Below are positions 50,044 to 57,034 of a DNA stretch of 64,000 nucleotides, one piece after another. Numbering within the stretch: position 1 is the first letter of the stretch; each line of letters starts with the position of its first letter. Source of the stretch: an uncultured Propionibacteriaceae bacterium (lineage in GTDB: Bacteria > Actinomycetota > Actinomycetes > Propionibacteriales > Propionibacteriaceae). The stretch spans positions 1 through 64,000 of the forward strand of contig CALBCJ010000004.1 of assembly GCA_937926975.1 (NCBI GenBank), in the 5' to 3' direction. Under the pieces are notes generated by a model. It made no database searches and was not told the origin of the DNA. It worked only from the letters and a program-made list of their open reading frames with translations. The translations under genes and the position numbers were made by a program.

Positions 50044-51042
50044 CTACTGGCCCTGCTGGGCGTACTTCGCCTCGGTGGCCTCCTTGGCCGGGCGCCACCA
50101 GTCCTCGTGCTCGCGGTACCACTCGATGGTTGCCTGCAGGCCCTCGGTGAAGCTCGGGTACTGCGGCTTCCAGCCGAGCTCGGAGCGCAGCTTGGAGGAG
50201 TCGATCGCGTACCGCAGGTCGTGGCCGGGGCGGTCGGCGACCAGGTCGTACGCGTCCCTCGGCTGACCGAGCAGCTCCAGGACGGTCTCGATGACCTCCT
50301 TGTTGCTCTTCTCGCCGTCGGCCCCGATCAGGTAGGTCTCGCCGATCCGGCCCTGCTGCAGAATCAGCCAGACCGCCGCATTGTGGTCGTCGACGTGGAT
50401 CCAGTCGCGGACGTTCTCGCCGGTCCCGTACAGCTTCGGCCGCAGGCCGCAGAGCACATTCGTGATCTGGCGCGGGATGAACTTCTCAATGTGCTGGTAC
50501 GGGCCGTAGTTGTTCGAGCAGTTCGACAGGGTCGCCTGCACCCCGAACGAGCGCACCCAGGCCCGGACCAGCAGGTCGGAGGCCGCCTTCGACGACGAGT
50601 ACGGCGAGGACGGGTTGTACGGGGTGGTCTCGTGGAACCGGTCCGGGTCGTCGAGCTCCAGGTCGCCGTACACCTCGTCGGTCGAGATGTGGTGGAAGCG
50701 CTTCTGGTGGGTGCGGACCGCCTGCAGCAGCGTGTACGTGCCGACGATGTTGCTCTGGATGAACGGCGACGGGTCGTTGAGGGAGTTGTCGTTGTGGGAC
50801 TCGGCGGCGAAGTGGACCACCGCGTCGGCGCCGGCGACCAGCCGGTCGACCAGCTCGGCGTCGCAGATGTCGCCGACCACCAGCCGCACCCGGTCCTCGG
50901 GGAGCCCGGCCAGGGAGTCTGCGTTGCCGGCATAGGTGAGCTTGTCCAGCACCACCACCGTGGCCTCGGTGTGGGCCACCAGCCACCGTACGAAGTTCGA
51001 GCCGATGAACCCGGCCCCGCCAGTCACCAGGAGCGTCTGCAT
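50044..51042 (-). CDS. rmlB: dTDP-glucose 4,6-dehydratase
   Basis: A protein of 332 residues. The second enzyme of dTDP-rhamnose synthesis makes dTDP-4-keto-6-deoxyglucose. NAD loop TGGAGFIGSNFVRWL, HISTDEVYGDL (catalytic Thr, Asp, Glu), YSSSKAASD (Tyr, Lys) and NCSNNYGPYQHIEKFIP are all canonical. ATG 51042 has no ribosome site; TAGCAT lies seven bases upstream. Divergent from rmlA across 63 bp. Confidence 0.96.
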   Translation of the reverse strand: MQTLLVTGGAGFIGSNFVRWLVAHTEATVVVLDKLTYAGNADSLAGLPEDRVRLVVGDICDAELVDRLVAGADAVVHFAAESHNDNSLNDPSPFIQSNIVGTYTLLQAVRTHQKRFHHISTDEVYGDLELDDPDRFHETTPYNPSSPYSSSKAASDLLVRAWVRSFGVQATLSNCSNNYGPYQHIEKFIPRQITNVLCGLRPKLYGTGENVRDWIHVDDHNAAVWLILQQGRIGETYLIGADGEKSNKEVIETVLELLGQPRDAYDLVADRPGHDLRYAIDSSKLRSELGWKPQYPSFTEGLQATIEWYREHEDWWRPAKEATEAKYAQQGQ

Positions 51043-51049
51043 GGCGGTT

Positions 51050-51055
51050 ATGCTA
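51050..51055 (-). promoter_or_regulatory. -10 element for leaderless rmlB
   Basis: TAGCAT on the minus strand, seven bases before ATG 51042. Confidence 0.5.
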
Positions 51056-51105
51056 GCCCGAGCCGTACGGGGGCAGCCGGCCCCCACGCGGGCAAGGGAG
51101 GCGGC

Positions 51106-51975
51106 GTGAAGGGCATCATTCTGGCCGGCGGGGCAGGCACCAGGCTGCACCCGCTGACGATCGGGTCGAGCAAGCAGATGCTCCCCGTCTATGACAAGCC
51201 GATGATCTACTACCCGTTGTCGACGCTGATGCTGGCCAGGATCCGGGAGGTGCTGGTGATCTCGACCCCGGTCGACTCCCCGGCCTTCCAGCGGCTGCTC
51301 GGCGACGGCTCCCAGTGGGGGATGTCGATCACCTACACGGTGCAGCACACCCCGAACGGCCTGGCGCAGGCCTTCGTGCTGGGCAAGGACCACGTCGGCT
51401 CCGACAAGTCGGCCCTGGTGCTGGGCGACAACCTCTTCTACGGCCGCGGCCTGGGCCAGCAGCTGCGCAGTCTGCACGACGTCGACGGCGCGGCGGTCTT
51501 CGGCTACTGGGTGGCCGACCCGACCGCGTACGGGGTGGTCGAGGTCGACGACGCGGGCAAGGCCCTGTCGATCGAGGAGAAGCCGCAGCAGCCGAAGTCG
51601 AGCTGGGCGGTGCCGGGGCTGTACTTCTATGACGAGCGGGTCTGCTCGTACGCGGCGGACCTGCAGCCGTCGGCTCGTGGCGAGTACGAGATCACCGACC
51701 TGAACCGGATCTACCTGGAGCAGGGCCAGCTGCAGGTGTCGCTGCTGCCGCGGGGCACCGCCTGGCTCGACACCGGCACCTTCGACTCCCTGGCCGAGGC
51801 CGGCGAGTTCGTCCGGACGATGCAGAAGCGGACCGGGCTGCTGGTCGGCTCGCCGGAGGAGATCGCCTGGCGCAACGGCTACATCGACACCGAGGCGCTG
51901 CTGAAGCAGGCCGATGCGCTCGGCAAGTCCGGCTACGGCACGTACCTGAAGGACCTGGTCAAGCGCGAGGGCTGA
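51106..51975 (+). CDS. rmlA: Glucose-1-phosphate thymidylyltransferase
   Basis: A protein of 289 residues that joins dTTP and glucose-1-phosphate to dTDP-glucose. N-terminal loop KGIILAGGAGTRLHPLT, then SKQMLPVYDKPMIYYPLS, LVLGDNLFYG and YFYDERV are canonical. C-terminal GTFDSLAEAGEFV completes it. GTG 51106 follows AAGGGAGG. Together with rmlB and the rmlC-rmlD fusion it completes the dTDP-L-rhamnose pathway. Confidence 0.96.
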   Translation: MKGIILAGGAGTRLHPLTIGSSKQMLPVYDKPMIYYPLSTLMLARIREVLVISTPVDSPAFQRLLGDGSQWGMSITYTVQHTPNGLAQAFVLGKDHVGSDKSALVLGDNLFYGRGLGQQLRSLHDVDGAAVFGYWVADPTAYGVVEVDDAGKALSIEEKPQQPKSSWAVPGLYFYDERVCSYAADLQPSARGEYEITDLNRIYLEQGQLQVSLLPRGTAWLDTGTFDSLAEAGEFVRTMQKRTGLLVGSPEEIAWRNGYIDTEALLKQADALGKSGYGTYLKDLVKREG

Positions 51976-51980
51976 GACGA

Positions 51981-52009
51981 CTGGGCCCGGGAGCCGGTCC
52001 CGGGCCCAG
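51981..52009. terminator. Bidirectional terminator between rmlA and FMN reductase
   Basis: A 12-bp perfect stem (CTGGGCCCGGGA with TCCCGGGCCCAG) and a GCCGG loop in the 45-bp gap between convergent genes. Confidence 0.8.
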
Positions 52010-52020
52010 AAGGTCTCGGC

Positions 52021-52563
52021 TCAGCCGAGCTTGGCGACGAGGTTCTCCAGCTGGTCGAGCACCACGCCCAGCTCGGCGCCATGACGCTCCTGCGGCGCCA
52101 GCGTGCCGTCCACGACGTCGGTGAACAGGTTCAGCGCCACCTGGTTGCGCGCCGACGGCATCGAGAAGTTGGTGAGGATCTGGCGCCAGGCCTCGACCAC
52201 CCGCAGGCCACCGTCGGTCGCGTACGAGACGAAGGCGACCGGCTTGCCCTGCCACTCCGGGCCGAGGGTGTCGACGGCGTTCTTGAAGGCGCCCGGCACC
52301 GAGTGGTTGTACTCGGGGGTCACGAAGACGAAGCCGTCAAAGCGGTCGATGGTCTGGCTCCAGCGGGTGACCCGCTCGTCGCCGTACTGCTTGCTCGCCA
52401 TGGCCGGCGGCACCGGCGAGGTCAGCAGGGGCAGGTCGAAGGACTTGAGGTCGACCACCTCGTACGTGGCGGAGCGCCCCGCCGTGGCGGCCTTGACCCA
52501 CTCGCCGACGGCCGGGCCGAGGCGGCCTTCGCGGATGGAGCCGACGATGATCCCGATCAGCAT
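52021..52563 (-). CDS. NAD(P)H-dependent FMN reductase
   Basis: A protein of 180 residues with a flavodoxin-like fold. GIIVGSIREGRLGPAVGEW binds FMN phosphate, and FVTPEYNHSVPGAFKNAVD is the flavin-ring motif of the family. Such enzymes reduce FMN or quinones and azo compounds and help in redox stress. ATG 52563 follows GGAGAGGAAGAAC. A small dyad upstream may be an operator. Confidence 0.9.
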   Translation of the reverse strand: MLIGIIVGSIREGRLGPAVGEWVKAATAGRSATYEVVDLKSFDLPLLTSPVPPAMASKQYGDERVTRWSQTIDRFDGFVFVTPEYNHSVPGAFKNAVDTLGPEWQGKPVAFVSYATDGGLRVVEAWRQILTNFSMPSARNQVALNLFTDVVDGTLAPQERHGAELGVVLDQLENLVAKLG

Positions 52564-52594
52564 GTTCTTCCTCTCCAGGGGACAGCAAGAACCA

Positions 52595-52606
52595 TTGAAG
52601 CATCAA
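52595..52606. promoter_or_regulatory. Dyad upstream of FMN reductase
   Basis: TTGA-AGCA-TCAA, centred about 37 bp before ATG 52563 in an AT-rich patch. It may be an operator for a redox-sensing repressor encoded elsewhere. Confidence 0.35.
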
Positions 52607-52624
52607 CAATGCCTCGAGGAAAGC

Positions 52625-53557
52625 TCAGCCACGCTGGAGACGCTCGCGGAACCAGGCCACGGTCTGGGCCAGCCCCTCGGCCAGCGGAACCTGCTCCAGG
52701 TCAGGGAACAGGCTCCACAGCACCGAGCTGTCGGCCAGCGACTGCTGCACGTCACCGGGCCGCGGCGGACCGTAGCTGACCTCGGCGGTGAGCCCGGTCG
52801 CGGCCTCCAGCGCCGCGACCAGCTGCCGCAGCGAGGTCTGGGTGCCGAGCGCCGCGTTCACCGGCTCCGGGTGCGAGACCCGCCGCCCGACCGCCTCGGC
52901 CAGCACCTGCGCCAGCGTCCCAACATAGATGAAGTCCCTAGTCACCGAGCCGTCGCCGTTGACCCTCAGCGGCTGGCCGGTGAGCAGCCGGTAGGTCCAC
53001 GTCGGGATCACCGCCGCGTACGGGTGGAGCTCGTCCTGCCGCGGCCCGTACACGTTGAAGAACCGCAGCGCCAGCACCGGCAGCCCGTACGAGGACTGGT
53101 AGGCGAGCGCCGCCTGCTCCGCGTACAGCTTCGTCGAGGCGTACGGGGTGAGCGGGCGTACCCACTCCCGCTCGGTCTTCGGCAGCGTCGGGTTCGACCC
53201 GTACACGGCACTCGACGACGCCAGCACCACCTGCGCCCCGCTGGTCCGAGCCGCCTCCAGCACCCGTACGGTGCCCGTGGCGTTGACCTCGTGGCAGGCC
53301 AGCGGCTGCTCGACCGACTGCGGCACGCTCACCATCGCCGCCAGGTGGATGACCGCCTCCGCCCCGGCCGCGGCCTCGGCCAGCCGGTCCGCCTCCAGGA
53401 CCGATCCCTCGGTGAAGCGGACGTCGAGGCCGGCGAGGTTGTGCCTGAACCCGCTGGAGAGGTCGTCGAGCACGCTCACCTCGTGGCCGGCGGCCAGCAG
53501 GCGTCGGCAGACCTCCGACCCGATGAACCCGGACCCGCCGGTGACCAGGACCTTCAC
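52625..53557 (-). CDS. NAD-dependent nucleotide-sugar epimerase/dehydratase
   Basis: A protein of 310 residues of the extended SDR family. NAD loop VTGGSGFIGSEVCRRLL, LASSSAVYGSNP, YASTKLYAEQ (catalytic Tyr, Lys) and FFNVYGPRQDELHPYAAVIP fit UDP-glucose 4-epimerase-like proteins. The exact sugar is open. The start is GTG 53557, overlapping the TetR stop by four bases. Coupling of a TetR regulator to an epimerase is uncommon. A rhamnose- or galactose-containing glycan role is likely from context. Confidence 0.87.
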   Translation of the reverse strand: MKVLVTGGSGFIGSEVCRRLLAAGHEVSVLDDLSSGFRHNLAGLDVRFTEGSVLEADRLAEAAAGAEAVIHLAAMVSVPQSVEQPLACHEVNATGTVRVLEAARTSGAQVVLASSSAVYGSNPTLPKTEREWVRPLTPYASTKLYAEQAALAYQSSYGLPVLALRFFNVYGPRQDELHPYAAVIPTWTYRLLTGQPLRVNGDGSVTRDFIYVGTLAQVLAEAVGRRVSHPEPVNAALGTQTSLRQLVAALEAATGLTAEVSYGPPRPGDVQQSLADSSVLWSLFPDLEQVPLAEGLAQTVAWFRERLQRG

Positions 53558-54207
53558 GAGGCCGGCGTGGGCTCGGTGATGACGAGCAGCAGCTCTGTGA
53601 GTCCCTCCACCCAGGAATCGGTCGGATCGCCCGCCCCGGCGGCGAGCCGGGCGAGGCTGATGTGGTCGACGTACGCGTGCAGCAGGTTGACGCTGGTGCC
53701 GGGGGAGATCCGCAGCCGGCGCCCGAGCCGGTTCAGCAGGCTCGTGATCAGCTCGTCGAGCAGCTGCCGGGTGCGCTCGGCCGCGGCTGGCTGGCTGGCC
53801 TGGGTCTCGGGGTGACGGATCGCGTACAGCCCGAGCTCGGTCATCAGCAGCACCTCCTCGGCGCTGCGGGGCTGCAGCCGGACCACGATCTCGACCGCCG
53901 AGCGCAGGGCCTGATCTGGGTCGGTGGGCAGGTCCGCGACCGCATCCACCCCGGCGCGCAGTCCGGCGATCCGGTTCTCGGTGGTCTCGGCGATCACGTC
54001 GCCCATCAGCTCGGGCATCGAGGAGTAGTTGGAGTAGAAGGCGCCGCGGGTGTAGCCGGCCTGCTTGCAGATCCGGTCGACCGTGGCGCCGCGGACGCCG
54101 CGCTTGGCGATCACGTGCCGGGCGGCCCTGAGCAGCCGGGCCCGGGTCCGTGCCCGGCGCGGAGTCATCTCGGCATCGTTCATCTGACCCTCTTCTGACT
54201 GCGCCAC
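53554..54207 (-). CDS. TetR-family transcriptional regulator
   Basis: A protein of 217 residues. The HTH reads ARLLRAARHVIAKRGVRGATVDRICKQAGYTRGAFYSNYSSMPELM. The C-terminal part is the usual helical ligand-binding domain (VNLLHAYVDHISLARLAAG). I use GTG 54207: TAGGGT lies seven bases upstream (leaderless); ATG 54183 is a shorter alternative with AGAGGG. It diverges from the MMPL transporter gene and overlaps the epimerase. It probably controls the transporter and its own operon. Confidence 0.87.
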   Translation of the reverse strand: MAQSEEGQMNDAEMTPRRARTRARLLRAARHVIAKRGVRGATVDRICKQAGYTRGAFYSNYSSMPELMGDVIAETTENRIAGLRAGVDAVADLPTDPDQALRSAVEIVVRLQPRSAEEVLLMTELGLYAIRHPETQASQPAAAERTRQLLDELITSLLNRLGRRLRISPGTSVNLLHAYVDHISLARLAAGAGDPTDSWVEGLTELLLVITEPTPAS

Positions 54208-54214
54208 GGGCAAC

Positions 54215-54220
54215 ACCCTA
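54215..54220 (-). promoter_or_regulatory. -10 element (TAGGGT) for leaderless TetR gene
   Basis: TAGGGT on the minus strand, seven bases before GTG 54207. Confidence 0.5.
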
Positions 54221-54269
54221 GCGGCCCGGGTCTTCTCGATGCGGTGGGCGCTGGCTTGCGGGTCCCGGA

Positions 54270-54281
54270 TACGATTCCGTA
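54270..54281. promoter_or_regulatory. Dyad in the TetR-MMPL gap, possible TetR operator
   Basis: TACG-ATTC-CGTA, perfect 4-bp arms, about 21 bp before ATG 54302; TACGAT can also be a -10. Weak by itself, but placed where a TetR operator is expected. Confidence 0.35.
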
Positions 54282-54301
54282 CTGATCGGCGGGGAGAGTA
54301 G

Positions 54302-57034
54302 ATGTCGGGGATCCTGTACGACGTGGGCCGGTGGTGCTTCCGCCACCGGGGCCGGGTGCTGGCGGCCTGGCTGCTGGTGCTGGCGGTAGCCGGCGGGCTG
54401 GCGGGGCTGCTGGCCAGACCGATGTCGGACTCCTTCTCCATCCCCGGCGCCCCGAGCCAGGTCGCGTACGACCAGCTGCGGATGACCTTCCCGGAGGCCG
54501 CCGACGCCGGCGCCACTGCGATCATCACCGTCCCCGAGGGCCACAGCGTCCGCGACCCAGCCGTACGGCAGGAGGTCGAGGCCTGGCTCGACCGGCTCGG
54601 TCAGCAGCCGTACGCCGTGGGCACCGTCAGCCCTTACCACGAGTACGTCCACGGCCGGGTCTCGAACGACGGCCGCTCCGCGCTGGTCGCGATCCGGCTG
54701 GTCGGCACGGTCAGCACCTTCACCCAGGCCAGCAAGGACGCCCTGCAGCAGCAGGCCGGGACCCTGACCCCCAGGCTGCCGGCCGGGTCGCGGGTGCTGG
54801 TCGGCGGCGACGTCTTCGCGGTCCGGATCCCGCGGCTGTCACCGGTCGAGGCGCTCGGCGCGGCGGTCGCCCTGGTGGTCCTGGTGACCGCGCTCGGCTC
54901 GGTCCTCGCCGGGGCCGTCCCGCTGCTGAACGCCCTGGTCGGGGTGGGGCTCGCGATGGCCATCACGTACGGGGCGACCCGCTTCGCCGAGATCTCGACC
55001 ACCACCCCGATGCTGGCCCTGATGCTCGGCCTGGCGGTCGGCATCGACTACGCCCTGTTCATCATCTCCCGCCACCGTGACCAGCTCGGCTCCCACCCGG
55101 GGCTGAGCGCCGAGGAGTCGGCAGCCCGCTCGGTCGCCACCGCCGGCTCGGCGGTCGTCTTCGCCGGGCTGACCGTGATCATCGCCCTGATCGGGCTGTC
55201 GCTGGCTCAGATCCCGTTCCTCGCCGTGATGGGGGCCTTCGCCGCGGTCGCGGTCGCGATCGGGGTGCTGGTGGCGCTGACGCTGCTGCCGGCGGTCCTG
55301 GGTCTTCTCGGCGACCGGGTCCGGCCCCGGCCCCGGCGCGGTACGGCCGTCTCGGGGCGCCGCAGCGGTGGCGGCCTGTCCGGCTGGTGGGTGAGGGTGG
55401 TGACCCGGGTCCCGGTGCTGACCGTGGTGCTGGTGGTCGGCGGGCTGGGGCTGCTGTCGTACCCGGCGAAGGACCTGTGGCTGTCGCTGCCCAACGCCGG
55501 GCAGCTGCCGGCTGGCACCTCGGCGCGGCTCACGTACGACGCGGTCGCCCAGGAGTTCGGGCCCGGCTACAACGGGCCGCTGGTGGTGACCGTACAGCTG
55601 GTCGAGTCGACCGACCCGCTTGGGATCCTGAACGGGCTCAAGGCCGACCTGGAGCAGGTGCCCGGGGTGGCCTCGGTGCCGATGGCGGTGCCGAACCAGA
55701 ACGCCGACACCGGCATGGTCCAGGTGATCCCGACCACCGCCCCCGACGACCCCCGTACGGAGGAGCTGGTGACCGCGATCTGGGAGCGGGTGCCGCAGTG
55801 GCGCGACCGCTACCACGCCGAGATCGCGGTGACCGGGATGACCGCGGTCGGCCTCGACATCACCGACCGGCTGGCCAAGGCGATGCTGCCGTTCGGGCTC
55901 TTCGTCGTCGGGCTGTCACTGGTGCTGCTGACGATGGTCTTCCGCTCTCTCGCGGTCCCGGTCAAGGCCGCCGTCGGCTACCTGCTCAGCATCGGCTCGG
56001 CGTTCGGGGCCACCACCCTGGTCTTCAACCAGGGCTGGCTCGGCCGGGCCGTCAACCTGCCCGAGACCACCGCGGTGATCTCGTTCTTCCCGATCATCAC
56101 CATGGGGATCCTGTTCGGCCTGGCGATGGACTACGAGGTCTTCCTGGTGGCCCGGGTCCGGGAGGAGCACGTCCACGGCACCGACGCCCGCCAGGCGGTC
56201 CACGACGGCTTCATCCACTCGGCGAAGGTGGTCGTCGCCGCTGCCCTGATCATGTTCGCGGTCTTCGCCTTCTTCGTCCCCAACGGAGAGGGGTCGATCA
56301 AGCCGATCGCCTTCGGGCTAGCGGTCGGGGTTGCCGTCGACGCCTTCCTGGTCCGGATGACCCTGGTCCCGGCGGTCCTGCACCTGCTGGGTGACCGGGC
56401 CTGGTGGCTGCCTGGCTGGCTGGACCGGGCGCTGCCGTTCTTCGACGTCGAGGGTGAGACCCTGGCCCGCCAGCTGGAGCTCGCCGACTGGCCGGAGCCC
56501 GGTGACCGGCACCTCGTCGTCGCCGAGGACGTCAGCGTCGGGACACGCCCGGTGCTCGTCGCGCCGGTCAGCCTGACCCTCGCGCCCGGGCAGGTGCTGG
56601 TGGTGACCGGATCGGCCGTGGCCCGGGCCGCGCTGCTGCTCACCCTGGGCGGGCGGATGGCGCCCGACGCGGGACGGCTCAAGGTGCTCGGCTACCTCGC
56701 GCCCGACCAGAACGCGAAGCTGCGCCGACGGGTCGGCTGCCACGACCCGCACACCCCGGACCTGGCCCGGCGGCTGCGGTCCCGCGACCACCGGCTGGTG
56801 CTGGTCGACGACGCCGACACCGTGCACGGCGACCTGCGGGTCGCGCTGGCCGACCTGGTCCGCCAGCCCGGCGAGGCGGCCGTGGTGCTCGGCGCCAGCA
56901 CCACCGACGGCGTACGGGACCTGATCCGCCCCGGCGACCTGGTCCTCTGTCTCGATGCTGCACCGGCCGGCACTCAGCTGAGCGACCACCAGGACGACGC
57001 TGCGCTGACAAACACCCAAGGAGGTCACCGATGA
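54302..57034 (+). CDS. MMPL/RND transporter fused to a degenerate ABC-type nucleotide-binding domain
   Basis: A protein of 910 residues. Residues 1-720 form an MMPL-type RND transporter: about twelve helices, two outside loops, and LGLAVGIDYALFIISRHRD plus LFGLAMDYEVFLVARVREE, where the Asp-Tyr pairs relay protons. From about residue 735 a second, soluble domain follows: VSLTLAPGQVLVVTGSAVARAALLLTLGG aligns with an ABC ATPase start, but the Walker A GxxGxGKS has become GSAVARAA. The Walker B-like LVLVDDADTVHGD and VVLGASTTDGVRDLIRPGD (H-loop region) survive. ATP binding is therefore doubtful. GGGGAGAG precedes ATG 54302. It overlaps the YhgE/Pip gene by four bases. Lipid or wall-precursor export is inferred. 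Confidence 0.85.
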   Translation: MSGILYDVGRWCFRHRGRVLAAWLLVLAVAGGLAGLLARPMSDSFSIPGAPSQVAYDQLRMTFPEAADAGATAIITVPEGHSVRDPAVRQEVEAWLDRLGQQPYAVGTVSPYHEYVHGRVSNDGRSALVAIRLVGTVSTFTQASKDALQQQAGTLTPRLPAGSRVLVGGDVFAVRIPRLSPVEALGAAVALVVLVTALGSVLAGAVPLLNALVGVGLAMAITYGATRFAEISTTTPMLALMLGLAVGIDYALFIISRHRDQLGSHPGLSAEESAARSVATAGSAVVFAGLTVIIALIGLSLAQIPFLAVMGAFAAVAVAIGVLVALTLLPAVLGLLGDRVRPRPRRGTAVSGRRSGGGLSGWWVRVVTRVPVLTVVLVVGGLGLLSYPAKDLWLSLPNAGQLPAGTSARLTYDAVAQEFGPGYNGPLVVTVQLVESTDPLGILNGLKADLEQVPGVASVPMAVPNQNADTGMVQVIPTTAPDDPRTEELVTAIWERVPQWRDRYHAEIAVTGMTAVGLDITDRLAKAMLPFGLFVVGLSLVLLTMVFRSLAVPVKAAVGYLLSIGSAFGATTLVFNQGWLGRAVNLPETTAVISFFPIITMGILFGLAMDYEVFLVARVREEHVHGTDARQAVHDGFIHSAKVVVAAALIMFAVFAFFVPNGEGSIKPIAFGLAVGVAVDAFLVRMTLVPAVLHLLGDRAWWLPGWLDRALPFFDVEGETLARQLELADWPEPGDRHLVVAEDVSVGTRPVLVAPVSLTLAPGQVLVVTGSAVARAALLLTLGGRMAPDAGRLKVLGYLAPDQNAKLRRRVGCHDPHTPDLARRLRSRDHRLVLVDDADTVHGDLRVALADLVRQPGEAAVVLGASTTDGVRDLIRPGDLVLCLDAAPAGTQLSDHQDDAALTNTQGGHR

